This document shows positions 1-7,805 of a stretch of DNA of 64,000 nt, one piece after another. The notes beneath the pieces were generated by a model, which worked only from the letters and a program-made list of their open reading frames with translations, was not told where the DNA came from and did not search any database. The DNA is from Pseudomonadota bacterium. Lineage in GTDB: Bacteria > Pseudomonadota > Alphaproteobacteria > Rhizobiales > Xanthobacteraceae. Numbering within the stretch: the first letter of the stretch is position 1; each line of letters opens with the position of its first letter. The DNA is taken from assembly GCA_018240595.1 (NCBI GenBank), contig JAFEFL010000070.1, forward strand, positions 62,001 to 126,000, read 5' to 3'. Made by a program: the position numbers and the translations under genes.

Positions 1-178
1 CGGCGTCCGGTTTCGGCAGGATGTAGCTTGGCACGTCGAAGCGATAGACCGCCAGCATCCAGCAGCCGAGGATGACGAGAAAGACCGCGACAACGAGCAA
101 CAGTGCATTGTCGCGCTGCGGGCGGACGTCGGCTTTATTGACGGCGGCAACGGCCGTGGAGTCGGCAACGGCGCTCAT
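1..178 (-). CDS. ABC transporter permease, NitT/TauT (SsuC/TauC) type, N-terminal part only
   Basis: Only the first 59 residues are inside the window; the gene runs off the left edge. The frame begins MSAVADSTAV and has one hydrophobic segment at about residues 25-45, followed by YRFDVPSYILPKP, which resembles the short periplasmic stretch after the first membrane helix of SsuC/TauC-type permeases. Its ATG at 176-178 overlaps the TGA of the upstream ATPase gene (ATGA), so the two are translationally coupled. It would form the membrane channel of an importer for a small organic anion. The substrate cannot be told from this fragment. Confidence 0.8.
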   Translation of the reverse strand, partial: MSAVADSTAVAAVNKADVRPQRDNALLLVVAVFLVILGCWMLAVYRFDVPSYILPKPDA

Positions 179-993
179 TCGACTTCTCCCTGCGCATTGA
201 GGAGGGCGCGGATCTGGCGGGACAGCGACTGGTAGCTCGGATGCGCGAGGATCGCGTCGAGGCTGCGCGGTCGCGGGATGTCGACCGGCAGATCGGCGAT
301 GATGCGGCCAGGCCGCGCCGACATGACGATGACGCGGCTGCCGAGGAAAATGGCCTCGGAGATCGAATGCGTGATCAGCAGGATCGTCTTCGCATTGGTT
401 TGCCAGATCCGCTGCAATTCCAGGTTCATGCGTTCGCGGGTGAGCGCATCGAGCGCGCCGAACGGCTCGTCCATCAGGAGAATCTTCGGATCGCGCGCCA
501 GCGCGCGGCAGATGCCGGCGCGCTGCTGCATGCCGCCCGACAGTTCATAAGGATATCGCTCGGCGAAGTCGGAGAGGCCGGTCATGGCGATGAGGTCGTC
601 GACGCGGTTGCCGACCTTCCATTCGCGCCCGCCGACACGCAGCGGCAACCGCACGTTCTCGCGCACCGTCAGCCACGGCAGCAGATTGGCTGCCTGGAAC
701 ACCACGCCGACTTCATTCGACGGGCCTTCGACCGCCCGGCCGCCCAGCGCGAGGGTACCGCCGGTTTGCGGGTCGAGGCCGGCGATGAGGCGCAACAATG
801 TGCTCTTGCCGCAGCCCGACGGGCCGACCACCGAGACGAACTCGCCGTCGTTGATATCGAGGTCGATCGGATCCAGCGCGTGAACGTGGGGACCGGATTT
901 GGCGGTGTAGGTCTTGCTGAGACCCTGGGCCCGGATAACGGCGTTTTGCGTCGCCGCCGATGCGCTCGGCACGGCTCTAAGTGCCAGCGTCAT
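175..993 (-). CDS. ABC transporter ATP-binding protein, NitT/TauT (SsuB/TauB) family
   Basis: This 272-residue protein is the cytoplasmic ATPase of an importer. Walker A is GPSGCGKST at residues 57-65, the ABC signature LSGGMQQR at 151-158 and Walker B ILLMDEP at 171-177, followed by FGALD. The Q-loop (VVFQ, then NLLPWLTV) is typical of the nitrate/sulfonate/taurine subfamily. It overlaps the partial permease by four bases. No binding-protein gene lies immediately upstream; about 0.9 kb without a recognisable gene comes first. The ATG at 991-993 has only a weak ribosome-binding site, so a slightly later start is possible. Confidence 0.93.
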   Translation of the reverse strand: MTLALRAVPSASAATQNAVIRAQGLSKTYTAKSGPHVHALDPIDLDINDGEFVSVVGPSGCGKSTLLRLIAGLDPQTGGTLALGGRAVEGPSNEVGVVFQAANLLPWLTVRENVRLPLRVGGREWKVGNRVDDLIAMTGLSDFAERYPYELSGGMQQRAGICRALARDPKILLMDEPFGALDALTRERMNLELQRIWQTNAKTILLITHSISEAIFLGSRVIVMSARPGRIIADLPVDIPRPRSLDAILAHPSYQSLSRQIRALLNAQGEVE

Positions 994-1887
994 GAGGTGG
1001 CCTCGCCGCGCGGGATATGGGCACAGCTTCCCATCGCCATTGGTTTCCTCCGCTTGATCGGTATCCGAACATTTATTCGTTATTTGCGCTTATTGCTCCC
1101 ATGCGGTTACCGGGCCTGTCAAGTGCCTGGAATTCGGACGTCGCCCATCACGCCGGCGCTCATCGATCTAATTGCGAGAGAGCGAGACTGACCGCGCGGC
1201 CATCACGCCGGCTGCGGGCGAACTATCACCTCCCCCATGCCTCCGGCGGGTCGGCGCGCTTTTCGAGCACGGCGTCATCAAATTGATGAGGGCCATCGTG
1301 ATCGAAGGTTTTTTTGATTCGAGTTTACGGTCCGAACTGCTTTCGAAGGACCTCATGCAGTTCATGCACGGCCATCGCTCGTTGCTCGGCACGGAGACGG
1401 TTCAGTGCGGCATCGAACAACTCGCGGCCCATCTTGCGAGTGTTCGCGCATTAGCCCTCGGAGCGAAAAATAACACTACTCCGCTGAGATCTCATGAGGG
1501 ACGTAAGGCGCCTCAAGTGCTGCTCGCATCTCCCAACGCCCGAGCGGTCGACGGCTCGCCCCGCCAGGGCCGCGTCCGTCGCTGGCCCAGAGGTGATCAG
1601 AAGCTAGCATCATTTCCTCCGGAAGCGCCGAGAGGCAGCATGTCGACACGCCCTCGGTGCGATGGCTGCATGGCCTGCGTCGCCATGACCTTGCAAAATA
1701 GGCATCGCCGCGAGGGGCGGTCCAATCATCAAACCCCGCAAAATGCTCGCCCTCTCCCCCGAAAGCGGACATTTGCTGCGCACCGCCCCGTGTCCGCCGA
1801 CAGTTAGAAGCGAACGTAAGCCTACATGTTTGCGAGGCCGATGAAGGCCACTTGGCTCCGAGGTCAGGTTATCTCCGGACAGCGGCC
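994..1887. other. Intergenic stretch without a recognisable gene
   Basis: About 0.9 kb separates the ABC ATPase from the flavoprotein gene, both on the minus strand. Reading frames of 74-211 codons exist on both strands, but their translations are rich in Arg, Pro, Ser and Ala and show no domain, and none has a convincing ribosome-binding site. The composition is less GC-biased than the genes on either side, and it includes a run of seven T at about 1310. The promoter of the ATPase-permease genes should lie near 994-1100. The rest may be decayed sequence; I could not identify its source. Confidence 0.5.
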
Positions 1888-3030
1888 TTAGCCGGGGCTC
1901 CCAGACCGTGCCGCCTCGAACGGCGCTTCACTGGCTGAATAGCCGTAGACCCAGTCGGCGTTGCCGCCCTGCTTCAGCCACTCATTGCCGCGCGAGCCGA
2001 TCTGCACCTTGGCGGTGCGCTCCTTGCGGGCGTGCTCGTAGCGCTCGAAGGCGGCGGCGGCGCCGTCGTCGTCGACGCCCCGCAGCGCGCGGCCGAGCAC
2101 CACCGCATCCTCGATCGCCATGCAGGCGCCCTGCGCCATGAACGGCACCATCGGGTGGCAGGCGTCGCCGAGCAAAGTGGCTCGGCCAACCGACCATTGC
2201 GGCAGCGGCTCGCGAATATAGAGCGCCGACTTGGTGACGCTGTCGCAGGCATCGAGCAAGGCCCGCGCCTCGGGGTGGAAGCCTGCATAGGCGCGGCGCA
2301 ATTCCGCGACATCGCCTTCCATGGTCCAGGACTCGTGCCGCCAGTCATCCTGCGCCGTGGTGGCGAAGATGAACGTCTCGCGGCCGCGGTTGAGCGGAAA
2401 GGTCACGATCTGCAGGTCGGGCGTCGGGCCCCACCATTTGGTGAAGGCGTCGAGGTTCGGCACGTTCAGCTTGCTGCGATCGACCACGGCCCGGTACGAC
2501 ACCAGCCCGGTGAACTGCGGATGTTCCGGTCCGAACATCGCCGTGCGCGTTGGCGAATGAATGCCGTCGGCGCCGATCAGCGCATCGACCGTGCGCGTCT
2601 CGCCATTGGCAAAGCGAACCGATGGTTTGTCGCCCGTGAGATCGATCGCTTCGATACGAAAGCCGAGCTTGATCACATCTTCCGGCAATTGCCGGCGCAG
2701 CGCCTGCAACAGATCGGCACGGTGGATGGTCAGTTGCGGCGCGCCGTATTTTTCTTCGGCGGCCTTCGCCATCTCGAGCCGCGAGGTCTCCTCGCCCGTG
2801 TCCCAAGTCCGGCTGATGCGATGTGTCGGCCGCGCCGCGGTCTCTTGCAGGTCTTCGTACACGCCGAGGCTCTTGAGCGCCGCCACGGCGTTCGGCGTGA
2901 GATTGATATCGGCGCCGACACGCTTGTAGTCCGCGGCCTGCTCGTAGACTTCGACCTCATGGCCGGCCTGGCGCAAGGCGATCGCCGCCGCCAGTCCGCC
3001 GATGCCGCCGCCGTTAATGCCGATCTTCAT
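1888..3030 (-). CDS. FAD-dependent monooxygenase related to 6-hydroxynicotinate 3-monooxygenase (NicC-like)
   Basis: A 380-residue class A flavoprotein aromatic hydroxylase, expected to add one oxygen to an aromatic or pyridine ring using NAD(P)H and O2. The FAD motif GGGIGG is at residues 7-12, the DG motif (ADGIHS) near 155 and the GD motif (LLGDACHP) near 288. The C-terminal NADWVYGY and the spacing of motifs resemble NicC of nicotinate degradation. The NicC stretch remembered as IHIGPN reads INLTPN here (N43), and the KWW region lacks the following His, so the substrate may differ. I chose the ATG at 3030, nine bases after GAGGGG; a GTG at 3039 overlaps that site. It is the last gene of the 5746-1888 operon. 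A decayed relative lies at 58579-58749. Confidence 0.85.
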   Translation of the reverse strand: MKIGINGGGIGGLAAAIALRQAGHEVEVYEQAADYKRVGADINLTPNAVAALKSLGVYEDLQETAARPTHRISRTWDTGEETSRLEMAKAAEEKYGAPQLTIHRADLLQALRRQLPEDVIKLGFRIEAIDLTGDKPSVRFANGETRTVDALIGADGIHSPTRTAMFGPEHPQFTGLVSYRAVVDRSKLNVPNLDAFTKWWGPTPDLQIVTFPLNRGRETFIFATTAQDDWRHESWTMEGDVAELRRAYAGFHPEARALLDACDSVTKSALYIREPLPQWSVGRATLLGDACHPMVPFMAQGACMAIEDAVVLGRALRGVDDDGAAAAFERYEHARKERTAKVQIGSRGNEWLKQGGNADWVYGYSASEAPFEAARSGSPG

Positions 3031-3042
3031 GATACGCACCCC

Positions 3043-3795
3043 TCAATGCATCGAGAAACCACCGTCGACCGCGAGGGTCTGGGCGGTGATAAACTTGGAA
3101 TCATCCGACAACAAAAACGCCACCGCGCCGTCGAGATCGTCCGGCTGCTGCGTGCGCTTGAGGATGGTGCGCTCGGCATAGTCGTTCCAGCGCGCCTGAG
3201 GGATGTCCTTGGTTGCCTCGCCCGTCGTCAACCCGGGCAGCAGGCAATTGACGCGGATCATCCGCTCGCCGAGTTCGCGCGCCAGCGAGCGCGTCATGCC
3301 GACGATCGCCGACTTGCTGGTGACGTAATGCAAGAGACGCGGCGGGCCCCAGTAGATCGTGTCCGACGACACGGTGACGATCGAGCCGCCGTTCTTCATC
3401 AGCGGCGCAATGGCCCGCACGGTCAGCCAGGTGCCGCGGACATTGACCGTCATGATGCGGTCCCAGGCCTCGACCGAAATGTCGTCGAACGTCTTGCCGC
3501 CGACATTGTTGGCCAAAGCAGCATTGGCGACGAGGCCATGGATGCCGTCGCTGTCGCGCGCCGCTTCCTGCGCCATCGCCGCGACCGACGCCTCGGAGGC
3601 GATATCGGTCTGCACGAAGCGCGCGACAAGCCCCGCGTCACGGAGCTTTTTCTCGGCTTCGGCACCGGTCGCCGGATCGATCTCGGCGATGATGACGCTG
3701 GCGCCTTCGCGCGCCAGCCGCTCGGCAAAGGTAAACCCGAGGCCCCGCCCCGCTCCCGTCACCACGATCCGTTTGCCGGCAAAGCGCTGCGTCAT
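3043..3795 (-). CDS. SDR family NAD(P)-dependent oxidoreductase
   Basis: A 250-residue classical short-chain dehydrogenase/reductase. The cofactor motif TGAGRGLG is at residues 13-20, the structural NAA motif near 91-93, and the catalytic Ser143/144, Tyr157 and Lys161 (HYVTSK) are all present. It would oxidise an alcohol or diol, or reduce a ketone, formed by the neighbouring ring-cleavage and hydroxylation enzymes. An in-frame TTG 12 bases upstream, at 3807, overlaps the stop of the preceding gene; I chose the ATG at 3795. It is followed after 12 bases by the flavoprotein gene, so the two are co-transcribed. The substrate is unknown. Confidence 0.9.
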   Translation of the reverse strand: MTQRFAGKRIVVTGAGRGLGFTFAERLAREGASVIIAEIDPATGAEAEKKLRDAGLVARFVQTDIASEASVAAMAQEAARDSDGIHGLVANAALANNVGGKTFDDISVEAWDRIMTVNVRGTWLTVRAIAPLMKNGGSIVTVSSDTIYWGPPRLLHYVTSKSAIVGMTRSLARELGERMIRVNCLLPGLTTGEATKDIPQARWNDYAERTILKRTQQPDDLDGAVAFLLSDDSKFITAQTLAVDGGFSMH

Positions 3796-3803
3796 GGGTT
3801 CAC

Positions 3804-4169
3804 TCAAATGCGGTCTTCTTCGGTGCCGAGTGCGTATTGAAAGTAATCGTTCTGCGTCCGGTCGTAGAGCGTGACCGACGAGCCGCCGCCGGCGCGGCCG
3901 AAGAAAGGCTCGCCGCCGGGCTGTTCGATGCCTTCGAACAGAATGTCGCCGATCAGCCGCAGTTCGATCGGCTCCGAACCGTCCGGGAGCACGATGGCGC
4001 TGCCGCGGCTGCGGATCGTCATGCCGGTTTCGACATCGATAAAGCCATCGGCCGCCGGCTCGATGGCAAAGGTTTCACCGGTGCCGAGGGAGTGCACGCG
4101 CGACGGGATGCGCCCGGACCGCCGCCGATGCGCTTCCACCGCCACGATGCGCCGCAGGTCGGGACGCAT
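3804..4169 (-). CDS. Small protein of unknown function (121 aa)
   Basis: I do not recognise this family. The start is the ATG at 4167-4169, seven bases after the VOC gene stop, with GAGG upstream. A longer frame to 4340 would run deep into the VOC gene and is rejected. The protein starts MRPDLRRIVAVEAH, is mixed alpha/beta in character, has no signal peptide, membrane segment or cysteines, and ends with an acidic tail (TEEDRI). Its middle part (FAIEPAADGFIDVETG) suggests beta strands. Tight spacing between the extradiol-like VOC gene and the SDR gene argues for a role in the same pathway, perhaps as a small accessory subunit. Confidence 0.7.
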   Translation of the reverse strand: MRPDLRRIVAVEAHRRRSGRIPSRVHSLGTGETFAIEPAADGFIDVETGMTIRSRGSAIVLPDGSEPIELRLIGDILFEGIEQPGGEPFFGRAGGGSSVTLYDRTQNDYFQYALGTEEDRI

Positions 4170-4176
4170 GTCTGCC

Positions 4177-5127
4177 TCACGCGTGCCCGCGGCCGCTTTT
4201 ATCGACGCCGGAAGCCTGCCGCCGTGTATTGCCGTCAATGCCGCCGACGATCGCCCATTCTGCGAACAATTCCGGCTTGCGCTCGAACGTGCTCGGCTTC
4301 CAGCCTTCGTCGCAGAAATCTTCGTCGGCGTAATATTCAAGCGGCGCCGCGAGCGGGTTCTCGAAGTACCAGAAGTAAGCCGACGAGATCGGATGGCGGC
4401 CGGGACCGATCTCCGTCTTCCAGCCCTTCTTGGCCATGGCGATGCCGCCGCCGATCAGTTCGTGGATATCGGTGACGGTGAAGGCGACGTGATTGATGCC
4501 CGGTTTGCCGGGGCGATTCAGCACGAATGTATTGTGGTGGTCGCCGACCTTCTGGCAGCGCATGAAGACGCCGTGTCCGGGATATTCGTCGCTGATCGAA
4601 AAGCCCATTTTCTCGGTATAGAAGGCGCGCATCGCCGCGAAATCGTTGGCGAACAGGACGACATGTCCGATGTTGATCGGGTGCGCCTGGTCGTGGATCG
4701 GCGAGCGCTTGTTGACGCGGTTATGCGAGCCCGGCGCGTTCGGCAAAGTCGGCTCGACCTTGAAGGGTTTTCGCTTGGACACCCGGAAAGCCAGGCTCAT
4801 GCCGTTCGGATCGGTGACGCGCGGCAGGCCGTCGGCGCCGACCTTGTAGCTCGGCAGCGACTTGAGCCGCGACAAGGTCTCATCGAGCTCCGCCTGATTG
4901 GCGGCGCCCCAGATCACCTCGCGCACTGTCTTGCCGCCTTCGATCGCCGGCGGCAGGTCGGGCGCATCGATGGGACGGGCGATGGCCTCGGCGCCGTCCC
5001 GGGTGCGATAGACAAGCTTGTCGGCATCGGCGCTGACCTCGGTCAGGCCCCAGTCGGCGAGGAAACGCTTGGCTTCCGCCATATCCTCAACGCCGAAAAC
5101 GACGGCATCGATACCCATCAGCGACAT
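4177..5127 (-). CDS. Two-domain VOC family protein, probable type I extradiol ring-cleavage dioxygenase
   Basis: A 316-residue protein with two vicinal-oxygen-chelate modules, the architecture of catechol 2,3-dioxygenase-type enzymes. The C-terminal module has the expected metal triad: His155 (NIGHVVLF), His213 (GINHVAFT) and Glu264 (LEYYAD). It would cleave a dihydroxylated ring next to the hydroxyl groups using Fe(II) and O2. The start is the ATG at 5127, six bases after GGGAG; a longer frame to 5169 has no support. It sits between a cupin gene and a small unknown gene in one operon. A lyase or isomerase of the same superfamily remains possible because the substrate cannot be read from sequence. 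Confidence 0.82.
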   Translation of the reverse strand: MSLMGIDAVVFGVEDMAEAKRFLADWGLTEVSADADKLVYRTRDGAEAIARPIDAPDLPPAIEGGKTVREVIWGAANQAELDETLSRLKSLPSYKVGADGLPRVTDPNGMSLAFRVSKRKPFKVEPTLPNAPGSHNRVNKRSPIHDQAHPINIGHVVLFANDFAAMRAFYTEKMGFSISDEYPGHGVFMRCQKVGDHHNTFVLNRPGKPGINHVAFTVTDIHELIGGGIAMAKKGWKTEIGPGRHPISSAYFWYFENPLAAPLEYYADEDFCDEGWKPSTFERKPELFAEWAIVGGIDGNTRRQASGVDKSGRGHA

Positions 5128-5176
5128 CTTCAAACTCCCTCGTCCCGGCCGGTCCGGATGTGACAACAAGTTCGAA

Positions 5177-5204
5177 CGGCCGCCGCCGCAGGAAGCGGCG
5201 GCCG
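5177..5204. other. Perfect 10-bp stem-loop between the cupin and VOC genes
   Basis: CGGCCGCCGC at 5177-5186 pairs exactly with GCGGCGGCCG at 5195-5204 around an 8-base loop. No T-tract follows on either strand, so a simple intrinsic terminator is unlikely. On the minus-strand transcript it lies between the cupin stop (5222) and the VOC start (5127), where it could stabilise the upstream message or partly attenuate transcription. Confidence 0.6.
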
Positions 5205-5221
5205 CTGAAGCGGTAGCGGCC

Positions 5222-5746
5222 TTAGCCGCGCTTGACCTTGGCCAGCGGATGATCCGGCGGATAGGTCGGCGTGACCGGCTTCGGCGAGCCGATCATCACC
5301 ATCATGATGGCGTCTTCCTCGCCGATGTTGATCTCGCCGCGATACACGCCCGGCGGCACCGAGACGCAGTCGCGCTCGTTGAGAATGGTCTCGAAGTATT
5401 CGCCGTCCTTCTCGACCATCACCTTGATCTTGCCGCGCAGCACGAAGAACACCTCTTCGGCATCGGTGTGCAGATGCATCGGGCCTTCGCCGCCGGCCGG
5501 AATGATCATGTTCGACAGCGTGAAGTGCTCGGCCGGGATCACGTTGGTATCCTTGGCGACGCCGGTGCCGCCGGTGCCGATGAAGCGCTTCTGCGCGCGG
5601 CGATACTTCGGATCGAAATCGGCCTGGAACTTGAGCGCATTCCAGTCATAGGGACGCTCCGAGACGCGGGCGACGCGGCTCTTCATCCACTCTTCAAAGG
5701 TAGCGCCTTCAGGGCGGTCCCAGGACCGGCGGGTCACATCATCCAT
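5222..5746 (-). CDS. Cupin domain protein, possible ring-cleavage or quercetinase-like dioxygenase
   Basis: A 174-residue single-domain cupin. The first metal-binding motif is clear: His91, His93 and Glu98 in PMHLHTDAEEVFFVLRG. The second motif reads VSVPPGVYRGEI, where cupins usually place a His; here that ligand appears to be absent. The protein may therefore bind metal with fewer ligands or act as a binding or isomerase-type cupin. The start is the ATG at 5746 with AGGAG upstream; a longer frame to 5782 has no such site. It is the first enzyme gene downstream of the IclR regulator and heads the NicC-like/VOC/SDR operon. Confidence 0.82.
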   Translation of the reverse strand: MDDVTRRSWDRPEGATFEEWMKSRVARVSERPYDWNALKFQADFDPKYRRAQKRFIGTGGTGVAKDTNVIPAEHFTLSNMIIPAGGEGPMHLHTDAEEVFFVLRGKIKVMVEKDGEYFETILNERDCVSVPPGVYRGEINIGEEDAIMMVMIGSPKPVTPTYPPDHPLAKVKRG

Positions 5747-5788
5747 GTCTGAACTCCTTGGTACGGCGGTTGAATTGTTCACTGGTCG

Positions 5789-6655
5789 TCAACGTGCCGA
5801 GTGACGCGCCTGCGTCCCCCCGGCACCATCCACTTCGGCCGCGGCCTTGAAGCCGAGGTCACGTGAAATCGCTTGCGCCGTCGTCACCACTTCCGCCGTG
5901 AGCGGACCTTGCAGGTCCGTTTCGGTGGTCAGCAGGGCGACGGCCGAGATGTTGATGGCGGCGATGATCTTGCCGCTGGTGTCGCGCACGGGCGCAGCAA
6001 CGCTGGCGACGCCGGGCTCGTAACCGGAGTTCTGCACCACGACGCCGTTGGCGCGATCGGCGGCGAGCTGGGCTTCAAGATCGGAGAGGCTGCCCTGCCC
6101 GGCCTCTCTGGAATATGGCTGGTCGCGATAAAGATCGCGCACTTCATCCGGTGTCAGGCCCGACAGCAGAATGCGGCCCATCGTGGTCGCGCGCGCCGGC
6201 AGCCGCGTGCCGACATGAACGGTGCTGGCGATGGAACGCCGCGTGGCGACGCGCGCGAGATAGACGACGTCGCGGCCCTGCAATTCGCCGAGATGCGCCG
6301 ACCAGCCGGTGCGGTCGCGCAACCGCACCAGATGCGGCGTCGCCACTTCGACCAGGTCGCGCGAAGCGAGATAACCGTAACCGAGACGCAGGACTTCGGG
6401 CCCCAGGGCGTACGTCTTGGTGTCGGTGTTGGAGACGACGAAGCCCATATGGCCGAGCGTGAACAGCAAACGGTAGGCCGAGGACCGTGTCACGCCGAGC
6501 GCCGCGGCAACTTCCGACAGCGTGAGACCGCGGCTCTCCCCCGACAGGCGCTGAAGAATCGTCAGACCGCGAATGAGCGCCGGCACGAGATAGCGCTCAT
6601 CCACCGGCGCTTCCGAAGCCGCTGATTTGTCGGGCGAAGTCTCGTCTGCGGTCAT
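5789..6655 (-). CDS. IclR family transcriptional regulator
   Basis: A 288-residue regulator with an N-terminal winged helix-turn-helix (about residues 28-80: LTLSEVAAALGVTRSSAYRL as recognition part) and a C-terminal IclR effector domain containing GRILLSGL and VASVAAPV, both usual in the family. It lies 42 bases upstream of the cupin gene on the same strand and is divergent from the ABC transporter operon at 6942, so it probably controls one or both. Effectors of such regulators are often aromatic acids or their breakdown products. The intergenic region contains palindromes that could be its operators. Confidence 0.93.
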   Translation of the reverse strand: MTADETSPDKSAASEAPVDERYLVPALIRGLTILQRLSGESRGLTLSEVAAALGVTRSSAYRLLFTLGHMGFVVSNTDTKTYALGPEVLRLGYGYLASRDLVEVATPHLVRLRDRTGWSAHLGELQGRDVVYLARVATRRSIASTVHVGTRLPARATTMGRILLSGLTPDEVRDLYRDQPYSREAGQGSLSDLEAQLAADRANGVVVQNSGYEPGVASVAAPVRDTSGKIIAAINISAVALLTTETDLQGPLTAEVVTTAQAISRDLGFKAAAEVDGAGGTQARHSAR

Positions 6656-6889
6656 GACGCTTCGTTCGGTTTGTTGCGCTAATTAAACTTCATATACCAG
6701 ATAAAACTATTTTCTGGGAAGCGAAAATTTCAAACACGCTTTCGCGGGCCTCAAACTTGGGGCGGCGACCTCGATGTGAGATCCAAAACGCCATATGCAA
6801 TCGCGCTGCGTTGCAAACAAATGGTGCAGCGCACGATGAAAATTCGCGCATCGGGTGGATTGACTCGTGCGGCGTTAAGGTGTGTGGTT

Positions 6890-6897
6890 GTTTAAAC
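6890..6897. promoter_or_regulatory. Palindrome GTTTAAAC upstream of the 6942 operon
   Basis: An 8-bp perfect palindrome 45 bases before the GTG start of the ATPase gene, in the AT-rich divergent promoter region between the IclR gene and the 13-gene operon. It could be half of a composite operator with the palindrome at 6910-6923; on its own it is short enough to be chance. Confidence 0.35.
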
Positions 6898-6909
6898 TAC
6901 GAACAATAA

Positions 6910-6923
6910 GTTCATATATGAAC
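6910..6923. promoter_or_regulatory. 14-bp perfect palindrome, candidate IclR operator
   Basis: GTTCATATATGAAC is a perfect inverted repeat 18 bases before the GTG start codon at 6942. Part of it (TTCATATA) recurs at 6689-6696, close to the IclR gene start on the other side of the same intergenic region. Position and symmetry fit an operator through which the adjacent IclR regulator controls the divergent transporter operon and itself. Binding is inferred, not shown. Confidence 0.55.
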
Positions 6924-6941
6924 ATGCGGAGATAGCGCCAG

Positions 6942-7736
6942 GTGCTTGGGACCTCCACCGTTCTCGAACTGCGTGACGTGGCCCGCCGCTTCCCGGGGCG
7001 GAGCGCCGGCGCGCCGCCTTTCACCGCAGTCCGCAATCTCTCTTTCCATGTCGGCGAAGGTGAATTCGTTTCGGTCGTCGGCCCGTCGGGCTGCGGCAAG
7101 AGCACCCTTCTCAACCTGATCGCGGGTCTCGACCGACCCAGCGAAGGCACCGTCTACCTGCATGGTGCGGAGGTGACGGGACCGAACTCGAGCGTAGGCT
7201 TCATGCTGCAGAAGGACCTGCTGCTGCCCTGGCGCACGGTTCTGCACAATGTCGAATTCGGCCTGGAAGCGCGCGACATGCCGGCGGCCGAGCGCCGCGA
7301 GCGGGCTCTGGCCGAACTCAAGCGCTGCCGCCTGACCGAATTCGCCGACCGCTATCCCTACCAGATCTCCGGCGGCCAGCGGCAGCGCGCCGCGCTGGCC
7401 CGGACGCTCGCCATCTCTCCCGACGTCGTCCTGCTCGACGAGCCGTTCTCGGCGCTCGATGCGCAGACCAAGCTGGTGCTGCAGAAGAGCTTCGCGGAGA
7501 CCATCGCCGGATCGAACCTCACCACCCTGCTCATCACCCACGACCTCTCGGAAGCCGTGGCGATGTCGGACCGCATCCTGGTCATGAGCGACGGCCCCGG
7601 CCGCATCGTCGAGGAGATCGATGTCGGCCTGCCCGACCGCGACAATCCGATTGCCCGCGTCAGCCGGCCGCGCGCCAGCGAAATCGTCAAGCACCTGTTC
7701 GACGCATTGCATCTCGGCGAGCGGGCGGATGCGTAA
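6942..7736 (+). CDS. ABC transporter ATP-binding protein, NitT/TauT family
   Basis: A 264-residue ATPase, first gene of a 12.6-kb plus-strand operon. Walker A is GPSGCGKST at residues 47-55, the signature ISGGQRQR at 142-149 and Walker B VVLLDEP at 162-168. The start is GTG, with GGAGA about ten bases upstream. It is followed by a Tat-exported binding protein and a permease, giving a complete importer (6942-9655). The genes behind it encode a hydrolase, oxidoreductases and a Rieske oxygenase, so the imported compound is likely their substrate, perhaps an aromatic carboxylate or amide. Confidence 0.93.
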   Translation: MLGTSTVLELRDVARRFPGRSAGAPPFTAVRNLSFHVGEGEFVSVVGPSGCGKSTLLNLIAGLDRPSEGTVYLHGAEVTGPNSSVGFMLQKDLLLPWRTVLHNVEFGLEARDMPAAERRERALAELKRCRLTEFADRYPYQISGGQRQRAALARTLAISPDVVLLDEPFSALDAQTKLVLQKSFAETIAGSNLTTLLITHDLSEAVAMSDRILVMSDGPGRIVEEIDVGLPDRDNPIARVSRPRASEIVKHLFDALHLGERADA

Positions 7737-7805
7737 GCGCCACCGCCGGCCACCGGCTTCACACCATTGACCGTCATCCAGTCAACGCAAGGGGAGTTCA
7801 CTGCC

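Noticed and set aside
1172..1807. Plus-strand frame of 211 codons in the 0.9-kb gap
   Set aside because: No ribosome-binding site, no domain and unusual composition. It may be chance or decayed sequence.
2049..2078. GGC/GTC trinucleotide run
   Set aside because: It encodes the Asp/Ala-rich stretch of the NicC-like protein (VDDDGAAAA) and needs no other explanation.
2032..3840. Long plus-strand frame of 602 codons
   Set aside because: It runs antisense to the NicC-like and SDR genes, which have clear domains and start sites; it arises from the high GC content at third codon positions.
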